Shown: positions 47,110 through 57,663, numbered from the stretch's first letter. The stretch is 64,000 bases of DNA from Leptasterias polaris (GCA_037783415.1 JAZGTN010000098.1:2976001-3040000); one strand, 5' to 3'. The notes: a model not told the origin generated them from the sequence alone. Numbers and translations: made by a program.

Positions 47110-47370
47110 CTGTCAAAAGAACAACATACCCTACAGAGGAATCTTCAAAAGAACAATAATTATTACCCCACCAAGGAATATCAAAAGAACAATACTATTT
47201 CACAAGGAAATTCCAAAAGAACAATACTACCCCTATACAGGAATTTCAGAACAAAACTGCCCAATAGAGGAATTTCAAAAGAACAAAACTACTCCGAGGG
47301 GATCCAAAAGAACAATACTACCCCACAAAGAGATTTCAAGAACAATACTATCCAACAGAGGGGGCACTAT
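47110..47370. repeat. Degenerate minisatellite, about 36-bp unit
   Basis: CAAAAGAACAATACTA-like words recur about seven times, spaced about 30-40 bp and separated by CCCCAC..GGAATTT. The plus-strand frame through it (47099-47383) is repetitive (KRTIL repeats) and not supported as a gene. Confidence 0.8.
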
Positions 47371-48417
47371 AGTGGAACAATAAAAGTACACCATTAATTT
47401 ATCAATGATGTTAAGAAGGAAAACCTCAATCACACGCCTTGGATGCAGCTGCAGGCAAGTACGCGGACAAAGTCCGGATTTCAGATAATTATTATTTCGG
47501 ATCACTATGAGCGTAACTTTAGCCAGATTTACCCAAACAGTAGTGCTCTGTGTACATTATAGACAAAGATCCAGGTCAAATCCGAGTGTGATTTTTCCCC
47601 TATACCCAAATGATGCCGAATTGTACTTGATTATTGATATGGAATATCTGACAGGAACATTGCCATGAATTTACATACGGCCCACGAATAAAAATTAACT
47701 AAAGTCAACCAAACTTGTTTTATTTTATGTTCATGATCACAAAATTGTACTCCCACTGCTTGGGGAAATCAACTCAGGAAGTCCAAGCGTGTAAAGCGCA
47801 CGTTTGATTCCACATCACAGGCACGTGGCTGTGACAAAATTACTCAACGGGCGAGTCGTAAATTGCAAATTCCTCTTTTGTAGTTGTACTTTCAAATTGC
47901 TAAAAAAAAGGGCATCATCAGCCAAGAGAATAATGCTGATAAGTCCCTAAGGGGGAAGACCTCATCCTAGTCATCCAGAAGCAGTCAAACCTCTGACGGA
48001 ATAACAATACTTGTCGGTACTTTTGCGATAGGTTGTAAGAGTTGTCAATTTGTTCAAGGTCTATAGCAGAGATAGACCTTTATCACGCCTGGTTCATCAA
48101 TGCCTTGTTCCATGTGTGCATTAGCAAGAATGAATGCTGATTCTCATTGCACCAGACTGCTTTGTGTCCTTCCAGCCTCGGTTTGATCTCATCGATTTAG
48201 ATAGAAGGACTAAAAGATGTCTACTCGGTGATAAAGGTATATTTCATGCCCCCTCTATAGTTCAACCAAGACCAGATAAATGGGTATTGTCAACGTTACG
48301 CCCTTTTCCAGCACACCCACTCAAGATGGTATGTTCCAGCTCTACCACTTTGTGTTCACGGAGGTTTGAAGTTTGAGATTTGTAGGTGGCTATATCCAAA
48401 TGAAACAATTTTATTTT
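47371..48417. other. Non-coding, nothing recognised
   Basis: AT-rich intron sequence without repeats or exon signals I can support. Confidence 0.45.
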
Positions 48418-48535
48418 GGGTTGATCAACAAAAATTGACAGGGGGATTTGAACCTACGACTGCTCCGGATTATAACGCGTCGGCGCTCTTCCAACTGAGA
48501 TAGCCCTGTTGGCGGTCTCCCTATATTTTTGTCAA
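48418..48535 (-). mobile_element. tRNA-derived SINE (CAACCCA-tail family), copy 2
   Basis: On the minus strand: ACAGGGCTATCTCAGTTGG (A box), GAGCGCCGACGCGTTATAATC, TAGGTTCAAATCCCCCTGT (B box), then TTGATCAACCCA. ACAGGG and CCCTGT would form an acceptor stem, but the anticodon arm does not fold normally and a tail follows, so this is not called a functional tRNA gene. Confidence 0.75.
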
Positions 48536-49084
48536 ATCTTTGTTCATGTTCGGGGATACCAGTCAGAAGCCATTTAACCAGTAAATGCCGTATAGCCAGG
48601 GTTTACCATTTGACATTTGAAAAATTATTGTAGGCCTAATATTAATTTAAATGTGACCAAGTTAGTGTGAAATTACCGAAGATAATTAAATTTTAATCAT
48701 CACTATAGTCATGCAAATAGATATTAACTTTAAATAAGTAAACGCATTGAGCCAAGACTGTATTCATGATTTATGTCTTATCTACTACTCTATCAGCTTG
48801 ATAACTTCTATCACCAGTGACCCTAGTCTCCACTTTCTGCCCACTTCAAGAAGGTAATATCACTATCGATTTGTGAGCCTGGGAAAATACTCGTACAATT
48901 TTTCAGAGAGGTTCAGCAATTTAATGAGAATTTATCATGATATGTACTCTAGTGGTACGCTGCACTTTCATTTTAAACATCGAAAAGACATGTGCACACA
49001 ATGAATCATCGTATGACAGCACTTCGCTTATTAGCAGAGCTCACCAGTTATACTGATTGGTGCGCAAGAAAATGAAGTTGAGGG

Positions 49085-49600
49085 GTTAGAGAGGTAAGAT
49101 GATTGGGAGGATGGAATGTGGGGGAGTGAGTTTGGATGTTGACAAAGTAGAGAGGAGTTGTAGAGTGTATAAACGGCTGCGTAGTTTAAGTTTAGAGTGT
49201 CATTGTTTTATTCCTTTCCAAAACTGCTTCAACCAGATGTACTATTAAGGTTGTGGAGGGATGGATAGACAGGTTCCAACCGATTGGGAGGATGGAATGT
49301 GGGAGAGTGAGTTTGGATGTTGACAAAGTAGAGATGAGCTGTAGAGAGTACAGCTGTGTAGTACGTATAAATTTAAACATAAATAATTGTGCTTGTTTTA
49401 TTCCGTTTCAAAACTGCTTCTAACAGACTTTTACCAAAGTTGGTGGGGTGAGGGGTAGAGAGGTAAGATGTTTTTGAAGACGGAATGTGAATGGCTGAAT
49501 TTAGATGGTGACAACGTGGAGAGGAGTTGAAGGACAGAGCGTACAGCTATGAGAGAGTACAGCTAAAACAGATATACTTTTTTCCTTTCCTGCTTCAAGC
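49085..49600. repeat. About 200-bp tandem repeat abutting a splice donor
   Basis: Three degenerate units. GAGGGGTAGAGAGGTAAGATG-type, GGAATGTGGGAGAGTGAG-type, GACAAAGTAGAGA and TTTATTCCTTTCCAAAACTGCTTC words recur in order. GCTTC-ending words fall at about 49216, 49418 and 49592. The last unit runs directly into the donor of exon 49609-49738. Confidence 0.75.
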
Positions 49601-49608
49601 AGACTTAC

Positions 49609-49738
49609 CGAAGAAATTGAGGAGGAGCTTGTTTCCTGGTCGTGCCCGGAGGTACCAGACATAATCCACCTCCTCCAGGTCACGTCTTAAGATGTTGACT
49701 GAAATATGTCCGATTCCAGCAACTTCGTAGGCAGTATT
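49609..49738 (-). CDS. Internal exon encoding the N-terminal half of CUB domain 2
   Basis: A 130-bp minus-strand exon from acceptor GATAGTTCAG to donor GTAAGT (49608-49603). It starts in phase 0 and ends in phase 1. The translation is NTAYEVAGIGHISVNILR, then DLEEVDYVWYLRARPGNKLL, then LNFF. The V-W-Y-L-x-A-x-P-G-x-x-L-L-L-N-F pattern is the central strand pair of CUB domains, and GHISVN corresponds to the first strand. The cysteine usually found two residues before the tryptophan is absent. It continues in phase into 45486-45686 as ...LNFF-D-ISIS.... Its phase-0 start needs an upstream exon ending in phase 0; the candidate at 56512-56681 supplies this. Confidence 0.8.
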
Positions 49739-49859
49739 CTGAACTATCACAAAGCAAGAAATAGACAATGTCATGAATGGCTGGAAATAAGACTACCGCT
49801 TTTGTTTTCATAATAAACTGTACTTACTTGGGACGAGGGGAATGGTTCCCATGGGGCCT

Positions 49860-50052
49860 GGGCCCAATTTCATAGAGCTGCTTAAGCACAAAAAGTAGCT
49901 TAGCACAACAAAACTATGCTTACCAGAATAAGGTTACCAACCAAACTACCATGTCACATGTACAATTTGTAACTGGTATCCTGCTCATTTCTGCTAAGCA
50001 ACAAATTGTTAAGCAATTTTTTCTGCTTAAGCAGCTATATGAAATTGGGCCC
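49860..50052. mobile_element. GGGCCCAATTTC-type MITE, copy 4
   Basis: GGGCCCAATTTCATAGAGCT at the left and GCAGCTATATGAAATTGGGC(CC) at the right. It directly adjoins a GGGTCA-rich element. Confidence 0.85.
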
Positions 50053-50205
50053 TGACCTATTTCTGGGTCAGTGTGACCCGATATCTGTGTCAAAATAACC
50101 CAGCAAAGGGTCAACATGACGCAGAATCTGAGTTAATACCCATCCGGGTCAGCTTTACCCATAAATGGGTCAGACTTCCACTTCTGACCCAATAGTTAAA
50201 AAGAA
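50053..50205. mobile_element. GGGTCA-rich element, copy 2
   Basis: TTTCTGGGTCAGTGTGACCC, GTGTCAAAATAACCCAG, ACCCATCCGGGTCAG and AATGGGTCAGACTTCC show the same alternating words as 24270 and 57303. The left end was probably removed or overwritten by the adjoining MITE. Confidence 0.6.
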
Positions 50206-51581
50206 AAAATGCTCAGTGAGTGCAGCTTGTTGGTTAATTGAAATTTCAACATTCGTCTTCTCATCCTTCCAGTAGTGCGACAATCAAACTTGTTTCCCAT
50301 TTCATGTAGTTTAACCATTTTCATTTACAATTCAATGAAAAGCTTTATATATTTCGATTACTGATTCGATTCCGCTTAGATAATGTAGCTTTATTTCCTC
50401 GGGGCAAACATTTACATAATTAAAGTAAGGTCAAAGATTTAAATCGGCGTGGAATTAATTTCAAAAATAAACCACTGTTTTATGAATACGTCCGACACAT
50501 TCTTGTCAGGTCGTATTTGTAAATTTTAATTAAGAAATCCCAAGTGCCAAATGAACGAGTTCATAAACTTAAACCTAAATTTAAACCTAAATTTCGCAAT
50601 TAGTTGCAAATGACAAGGAATAAAATGCTCATCATTAGTCCAAGAGATGGCCGTGACGTATCTCCTCCTCCATTCCCCTTCAGCAAGAGTAGGAGATCGA
50701 AACCTTTATGTTTAGAAACCTAACCACGTTCCTTCATTCCGTAGCCACCAGCAATCAGACAATTGACACATTATTATGGCACGTTTTGCCTCGTCCAATG
50801 ACGCCTGTACCACGGACGAAGACACAAACTCTGCCAGTGTTCCCCGGTAGTGTCTGACCGCCGGGGGCCATTATTCACCTTTCCCCCCTCAAGCTTCGTC
50901 TGAATTTAACCAATCCTCATGCTCAACAGCACAATAAAAGCGTGATCTTTGAGCGTGCAGGCTTCAATTTAGCAACAACGACATCAAAAATTGATTCTCT
51001 TGCCTCTGTCGTGTTTTTTTTCTTTCTTCTCCCGAGTCTTTCCCTGATAAAGGTTCCGTTCGGGCGTTTTGAGGAGAATTGTTACTGCCTGGTTGGGTTG
51101 CCGGTCATTGTGGGGCAAAACAAATCAGCAAATTTATTTGAACCTAAGAAAAAGAACGATCTACCAAGAGCACGCTTGAGAGAGGGAGAGACCTCGGCGG
51201 AAAATTCAAGATTGTGAAATTACTTTTATTCAAGCCCGTGGCAAGAATCTGTAAGTATGACCAGTGGTTAAATAATTGTCCAATTTTGCAATTCAGGGGA
51301 ATGCTGAAAATTTAGTAAAACATAATGCAAAAGGTCCAGTGTACCTTTTTGATTAAGGGTAATGTTGGTGTTTCCGGTAAGGTAAAACTATTAAAATCTC
51401 CTTATATTCAAGGTAAATATCGCATAAAGAACATTTGTTTGTGATGACGTCATCACAAAGGTTGGTCACGTGTTTCAGCAATCAACTTAAAAAAGTGTTG
51501 GTGTAAAAACCTGTAGGTGACAGGTGTTGAATAAGCCCATTATTCAAATACTTTGACATGTTGTATTTTGTCTCATTGTTC
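50206..51581. other. Non-coding, nothing recognised
   Basis: The 91-codon plus-strand frame at 50942-51217 has no domain and no splice signals that I trust. Confidence 0.45.
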
Positions 51582-51854
51582 ACTAAAGCCCTTTCACACG
51601 ATAGCGATTTAGCAAGGGTCCCTTGTGTATTTTTAGCACGGTAGCGAAATGTTACACAATGCACCTTGTGTGAAAGGACAACAATGTTTATACTGTCCTT
51701 AAAATACGGCAAACTTGAGAAAATTTCACTAGGGACCTCGGACAGTCCAAAAATTGTTGTCCTTTCACACGAATTGCAATCTGTAAAGTTTCGCCACGCC
51801 CAAATTAAGCAAGGAACCCCTGCGTTACTGCTGTTGTGTGAAGAGGGCTTTAGT
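51582..51854. mobile_element. MITE with ACTAAAGCCCTTTCACAC ends
   Basis: ACTAAAGCCCTTTCACACGA on the left and TTGTGTGAAGAGGGCTTTAGT on the right, imperfect inverted repeats. Inner words GTGTGAAAGGACAACAA and TTGTTGTCCTTTCACAC form a second inverted pair. The 184-codon plus-strand ORF starting at 51666 runs out of this element and is not supported. Confidence 0.75.
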
Positions 51855-52477
51855 ATCTCCTACAAGATAAGAGTTACACATGACACTACCGGAACAAGGT
51901 CAGTCTCTACTCTGCTCTTACTTAGTGAGACCATACAATGGAAGGGAACTCTTTTTACTTACATACAACATCTAGGACAAGATTCAAGTTGGATCGTAAA
52001 TAAATGTCTTCCGTTCAGTATATACAATACAAAACCCTTTTCCAATGAGCACCTAAACACACGATTACATCTCATATTGATTCACGACGTCACACTGTCC
52101 CGTGCACCCTTCGATTTCTGTCCCTATTACCGGAGGGTCTCTGATGAAAATCACTATTTTGGAACAGCTTCATTTGACACGCATGCCCTCTGGAGATCTA
52201 AGAGCAGGTGGATTCGGTAGCTGTGTATGGGAGCTATTTGTTTTAGAATCGTACAAGCAGACTAGAACGCCCGTGAAGAGTTTACAATCCCCCCTCAAGC
52301 CTCACTGGCCAATTAGGTTAAAAAAGGTCTACTGGAGAAGATGCCTCACGGAATATGCAAAAGTATCATCCCGAGAAGGAGGTGGATACATTAGCATAAT
52401 CAAAGCTTTCTGGGTCACAGTCAAGACATATTTGTCTTAAATTTATATAATTATGTGAATTCCTGATGCCAAATTAA

Positions 52478-52857
52478 AGGCACTGGACACGTTTGGTAAT
52501 TGTCCAAGACCAGTATTCTCACTTGGTGTATCCCAACATATGCATAAAATAACAAACTTGTGAAAATATGGGCTGAATTGGTCATCGAAGTTGTAAGAAA
52601 ATAATGAAAGAAAAAAAACACCCTTGTTGCACACATTTGTGTGCTTTCAGATGCCTGAAAAGGGCTTCAGACCTGAAGTCTTTTTCAGATTCAAATATTT
52701 TAGTGAGAAATTACCTCTTTCTCAAAAACTACGTTACTTCAGAGGGAGTCGTTTCTCACAATGTTTTATACTATCAACAGCTCTCCGTTGCTCGTTACCA
52801 AGTAAGTTTTTATGCTAATATATATTTTGAGTAATTACCAAACGTGTCCAGTGCCTT
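52478..52857. mobile_element. TTAA-type element, full length
   Basis: TTAA (52474-52477), AGGCACTGGACACGTTTGG at the left; CCAAACGTGTCCAGTGCCT then TTAA (52858-52861) at the right. It is the best-preserved copy here; the left end through GTCCA is perfectly mirrored. Confidence 0.9.
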
Positions 52858-52861
52858 TAAA

Positions 52862-54414
52862 GAAACAGATCTAAACGTCCATGATATTTCCTTTTTTTTC
52901 AAGGCTAAAAGCCGCTCTTGGGATAAGAATTGAAGCTGCAAGAAGAAAATATTTAAGATGAAAATAACTCAGGGGAGCTGAAGGTATGAACTGATAATTC
53001 CTCTTGAAAAAGTCCAGATTGCAGGATGGAGGGAAATTATGCACCAGGAAAGGAGTTCCAAAGAGAGATGCATTAGGCCTACGTGGAATAAAGCTGTTGG
53101 AACGGCTGTTTACTTTTTAAGGGACAACACAATACTTGTCACATTTTTGTTTGATTTCGATGGGAAATATTTCAACGGGTAAAGTTAATACATAAGTCTG
53201 AGAAGGTCCAGCTTGCATTCGGTGTCAATGTCAACATTTCTCATCCCAAAATAGTTCTGCATGTAAATGTTCTACATATCTTTGAGACAAATCTCTCTTC
53301 ACCTTTTGATTCGATGCGTGTCGCGGAGCTCGTCACGAATTATTGGATTGTTTGTGTTCATATCAGCATGTGGCGCCTGTGAAATTACGTCTTTTTACTG
53401 AATCGGTTGCTCCCGCAGCTATCACATCACACGACAGTGACATAAACAGGCTCCGAGTGAGTATCGAAGCATCCAGGAATAACTCTCCCACAGGCTGTCC
53501 ACTCCAACCAACAAACCAGTCTCCATACCCCTGGATATATGGAATGTTTTGATAAACTAGTCCCGTGGTGAAAAGGGGGGGTCTGCGGTATGACGCCAGA
53601 AGAACGATGCTATCTCATTCGTCTTCTTCTTGTTTGATAAAAAAAAAGGGAACAGGGAATTCAACAGAGAATCTCGAAGGGATTTCCAAGTTGTCTTTTC
53701 TTGAGGCCAAGAACCTTCCCGTCAATAATTTATACAGACTATAGTATAGCTGGTTGATCTGAATAATGTTTGTCCAAGCTTAATTCGTATATTCGGGCAT
53801 ACATAGCAGTAAAATCGTTGACAGCATGATGAACATCTGAGTTGCATTGATATTGCAAAGTCCTTGGAGAGCAAACGGCGACCTGGCGTGAATTGTGTAG
53901 GAAGATTGGAATTATTCTTGAGTGAGGAAGAGAGACATAATTGCGATCATGGGATCAGAAATAGCCAGAGGAAAAGAAGATTGCCTGAGAAAGAAAACTA
54001 AAAATCTATGTCAAAGTACCGGAACGGGAAAAGAGGAGAATCCGAGAGAAAAACAAATTGAAATGAAGACACAGATGGTTGACTTCAATTTCAATTTCAT
54101 TTCATTTCACTTCAATTGGCAGGCAATTTTACGATTGTTTGTCCATCATGTCTACCTGTTTACATTGATGAGAACTTTTGGAAATTGTATTTTAAGTATG
54201 CATATAAATAGACGTTAGACACGTTGGTACAATGGTGTAGGGTTGATCACGGCTACACTAAGATGACATCGAAAACCCATCTGCACCCAGAACAACCCTA
54301 TAAGGTCGTGATTGGATTACTCTAGCAGCCATTTAAGTTTGTGCATGCCATTTTGTGTTTTACCATTCAAATGAAACCGAGGCTCGGTGGGGAAATAGTC
54401 TGGCTCTTTTTTTA
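52862..54414. other. Non-coding, nothing recognised
   Basis: A donor-like CGAGTGAGT at about 53457 on the plus strand follows a short open frame, but no domain supports an exon. Confidence 0.45.
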
Positions 54415-54697
54415 TGCAGATGAGGATATAGTGGTTTCTTTACTTGCCTTCCACCTCAGGAACCCTCGTTCGAAATCCATCAGGGGCACTATAATGTGGA
54501 TTGGGTTTTCAGTCCCTCTCTGATTGCGTGTGTTTACCCTGGAATAATTCTCTGGGGTTTTCCTCCCACATCTACAACTGAGAATTCCTTCCTTGTCTTC
54601 TCTCCATGGGGTTCTTGGCTAGTTGTATAGTGATTCAGTTCACTTTTCTGAAAGTCATTGGCCTGAAAACCAGAATTAATCAATTAAATTAAAATGA
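54415..54697 (+). mobile_element. tRNA-Gly-type SINE, copy 1
   Basis: Head: ATATAGTGGTTTCTTTACTT, GCCTTCCACCTCAGG and CTCGTTCGAAATCC (B box). Body: GGATTGGGTTTTCAGTCCCT, TTTTCCTCCCACATCTACAA and TCTTGGCTAGTTGTATAGTG. Tail ends AATCAATTAAATTAAAATG. Confidence 0.75.
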
Positions 54698-54799
54698 GGA
54701 TATTACTAGTCTCTTATCAAGGGGTTACCCATGACATTCTATAGTCTACCCAGGAGGATATCGTGTGGGAACATCTTTCTTCCAATTATAATGGCAACA

Positions 54800-55087
54800 G
54801 TTTTCAATAATTGTTTTATTTTTATTTTTATCTATTTTTTTAATTTTTATTATAACTTCTGTCAGTGCATTTTAAAAATCGCTTGATGCTTTAGTTTTCA
54901 ATGTTCATGTATACAAGTATTGTAAATGTATTTTTTACTTAATAAGTATTGTTCTTATGTTTTTTCTTTAGATTCCTTTTTATTTTGCACACTGCGTGAC
55001 GAAGAATTTCATGTTGTTTTAAACCAATGTGACCAATAAATAAATGAATGAATGAATGAATAAATGAATGAATAAATGAATAAATAT
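54800..55087 (+). mobile_element. Probable LINE 3' tail ending in (AATG)n
   Basis: A non-coding AT-rich segment containing GTGACGAAGAATTTCATG and ACCAATGTGACCAATAAATA runs into AATGAATGAATG repeats (about 55038-55085). The layout resembles a truncated LINE tail but no coding part is present. Confidence 0.4.
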
Positions 55088-55236
55088 TGCATGAACACCA
55101 TAAAACCCAGGTTTTTCTTCAAGAAACCATTCACTCTTAAGAATGTAGACAAGGCGCTGGATCATTTATCCTCCCAGCCTCAAACTAAGATAACCAAGTG
55201 TGATGTGAAATGTCTCCCAAACCTATTCCTTGGAGC

Positions 55237-55880
55237 TTTTTCATCTTGGGGAATGGGGGCGGACTTTGGGTATCTTGTCCTGCCTGTGGATCCCGCCTGG
55301 CACCGGAGCATTGAATTTGGGTTTTCAGTCCCTACCTGGTTGAGTTTTCCCTATTTGGTAGTTTTCCTCCCACATCGCATCAGTTGTTCTTCATCTTCGT
55401 CTTAGGTATCTTCCAGGGGACGGGTTACAAGGGTGGCCTTGGGTATCTTGTCTTGTATGTGGGTCCGTCCTAGCACCAGATCCTTGGATTGGGTTTTCAG
55501 TCTCTACCTGGTTGAGTTTTCCCTATTTGGTAGTTTTTCTCCCACATCTGATCAGTTGTTCTTCATCATCGTCTTAGGTATCTTCCATGGGGACGGGTTA
55601 CAAGGGTGGCATTGTGGTATCTTGTCTTGTATGTGTCCGTCCTAGCACCAGATCCTTGTATTGGGTTTTCAGTCTCTACCTGTTGGGTTTTCAGTCTCTC
55701 TGTTGGGTTTTCCCCACATCTTTACGGCCTACGGGTTACAAAGCTGACCTTGTGGTGTTTTGTCCTGCCTGCGGATTTCACCTAGCACTCGAGCCAGTTG
55801 AATTGGGTTTTCAGTCTGCACCCACCTGGTTACGAGGGTCTTCCACAATTGGGCGTTTTCCTGCTACATCTGAGCATGTC
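55237..55880. repeat. Tandem repeat, about 175-bp unit containing SINE body
   Basis: ACGGGTTACAAGGGTGGC recurs at about 55420 and 55593, and as ACGGGTTACAAAGCTGACC at 55731. Each unit also has TTGGGTTTTCAGTCYCTACC and CTCCCACATC, words of the SINE body at 54415. The array looks like amplification of a SINE plus its flank. Confidence 0.75.
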
Positions 55881-55892
55881 TTTATCATCGGC

Positions 55893-56190
55893 GTGTCGTT
55901 GGCCGAGCGGTCTAGTTCACTGGACCCAAGCTCTGGTTGTTGTCAGCAGCAGAGTGTGGGTTCGAATCCCGGTCATAACACTCGTCCCTTTCTCAAGGGA
56001 CGAGTACGTCCCTTGAGAAAGGGACTTAACCACAACTGCTTGGTAAAAAGTTGGGGAGGTAGTGCATTCTGCTCTATCAGCCATAGGCTCCCATGGATGA
56101 TACCCGTGCCTACATCTTTACTGAATGTGAAGGGGGTAACCCTGTTTCAGCCTCAGGAGTAGATGACAACGTGCCCCTCTGGTGACAGTT
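55893..56190 (+). mobile_element. tRNA-Leu-type SINE, second copy
   Basis: GTCGTTGGCCGAGCGGTCTA (A box) and GTGTGGGTTCGAATCCCGG (B box), both well preserved. A hairpin, CGTCCCTTTCTCAAGGGACG with TCCCTTGAGAAAGGGA, follows at about 55983-56024. The body GGGACTTAACCACAACTGCTT matches 32724. Confidence 0.8.
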
Positions 56191-56511
56191 GATTTAGCTC
56201 AATATCACAAACAGTGTAGCCCTCATCTTGAAGTGGCCGTCCTTGGCCTTTTGATGTTAAGCAATCCCTCATAAAAATAAAAAAAGTAAAAATATGTATA
56301 AAAACGTCTTAGGTATCCTCTGGCACGGGTTTCAGAGCTGGTCGTAATTAAGTGTCCATCGGGTTCATTACCAGAAAGTTTTGAAATAAATGAATTATGT
56401 GTAGAGGGCTGGATCACTTCCTTGAAGGCCTCTATTCGGTAACAATGTGAGGGTAAACACCTCATGTCAACGGATTTCAAATTAAACAGCCACAGGTTCA
56501 TCATTCTTCAC

Positions 56512-56681
56512 GTCTTCATCTTTTGATGGGAATCCAATCTGTCCTGTAGGGAGCGATACCACGAAATCTACCGTGTTAAATTCTACAGCAGACAGCTTCT
56601 CAAACATCCAGCTGTCACTTTTTATTTTGGATTTCAACTTGGATTTCAGCCGAATCGGGTTCCATTTTATTGAAGAGTGTA
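56512..56681 (-). CDS. Tentative linker exon between the CUB domains
   Basis: A 170-bp minus-strand candidate from acceptor-like TTCTAAAAG to donor-like GAC|GTGAAG. It starts in phase 1 and ends in phase 0, exactly the phases needed to connect exon 57664-57868 with exon 49609-49738. The translation includes SDSWMFEKLSAVEFN and LPTGQIGFPSKDED, with ordinary composition and no repeat similarity. No domain is recognised; it may be an interdomain linker. The donor is weak (GTGAAG). The frame continues past it to a stop after DEPVAV, so it could instead be a terminal exon or a chance frame. Confidence 0.4.
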
Positions 56682-57012
56682 CTTTTAGAACAAATTAATC
56701 TGCCAGGGAAACTGGATATTATGCAGTGGTGTTCGGACTTAAAGGGTAGATGTTTATAGATTGATGGATACCAACAAGTATGAAGCTTTCATTTTAGATA
56801 AATTTGGAATGATGATTCACATGATTTGTTTTTTTGGAATGTTATTTTTGTGGCCAAACCAGCCCCTTCCCTCTAAACTCCCCTCCCCTCGCCTCTGTCT
56901 TCTTTGTTCATCCCTTGCTTTTTCTGTGCAATTTCTGCCTCTCTCTCTTTTCATCTCTGTCCACTAATGGACTGCTTCTGTTACTGTGTATGTGTGATGT
57001 GCGGTCATCTAG

Positions 57013-57050
57013 CCTTTGAGAAAGACTCTGCTGGGGTCGAAACGTCAGAC
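57013..57050 (+). repeat. GACTC-loop-GGGTC-GAAACGTC motif, copy 3
   Basis: CCTTTGAGAAAGACTCTGCT then GGGGTCGAAACGTCAGAC. It is followed, after a G-run (57113-57123), by GGTAAGCAATTTGCAACAGC, which also follows copy 1 (about 2425), so the motif belongs to a longer repeat. Confidence 0.75.
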
Positions 57051-57302
57051 CATAAACTGTTTTATTCTTGATTTGTTGTACTTTTATTTATTTATTTATT
57101 TATTTTTTTTGTGGGGGGGGGGGCATTTAGACTCTGTCCTTTGGTTGCTGGTAAGCAATTTGCAACAGCTAATTCTATTTTCTCTGTTATTTACTTCAAA
57201 TAGACCTTTGTCGCTCCGTGTCATCTTTTCAATGTCCCTCCAAATTAACTAAACATATCACATCTCATCAAAAACAACATATTCCCCCCCCCCACCCTTG
57301 AT

Positions 57303-57560
57303 ACTCTGATGCACTCTAAAAACCCTCGTGTCAGGAATGACACAGATTCTGGGTCACGTCCCAGGGGGGGGGGGGCCTGAATACTGGATCAAACATGGAA
57401 TTTTAACTCGGGTTCTGCGTCAGTTTGACTCATTTATGAGTCAAACTGACACAGCTTCCGGGTCATACTGACCCAGACATGGGTCAGACCCCTTGGAACC
57501 CAAAATCCGGGTCAATTCTGACCCTGTAGCTGTTGTGTTTTTGTTTTTTTCTTTTAGTGT
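57303..57560. mobile_element. GGGTCA-rich element, copy 3
   Basis: CACTCTAAAAACCCTCGTGT at the left and CTTTTAGTGTG at the right suggest short inverted ends. The interior has GATTCTGGGTCACG, TCAGTTTGACTCATTTATGA with its inverse, and ATGGGTCAGACCCC. A 13-G run is at 57364-57376. Confidence 0.65.
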
Positions 57561-57663
57561 GTCCGAGTGGAATACAATTTTTTGAACAGAAGAAAAGCAA
57601 GATGACTTCTATACCTGATAGAGATTTATAAAGTACAATAAATTTAAAAGATGCTGACATTAC

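Noticed and set aside
47099..47383. 94-codon plus-strand ORF
   Set aside because: It is the translation of a degenerate minisatellite.
48418..48535. Functional tRNA gene
   Set aside because: A and B boxes and an acceptor-like stem are present, but the anticodon arm does not fold and a SINE tail with related copies follows.
51666..52220. 184-codon plus-strand ORF
   Set aside because: It begins inside a MITE (51582-51854) and has no domain, no splice context and no composition signal.
53343..53552. Plus-strand exon ending at the GTGAGT near 53457
   Set aside because: The donor is good but no domain or convincing acceptor accompanies it.
55893..55975. Functional tRNA-Leu gene
   Set aside because: Promoter boxes are good, but the 3' side does not form an acceptor stem and the sequence continues into a SINE body shared with 32724.
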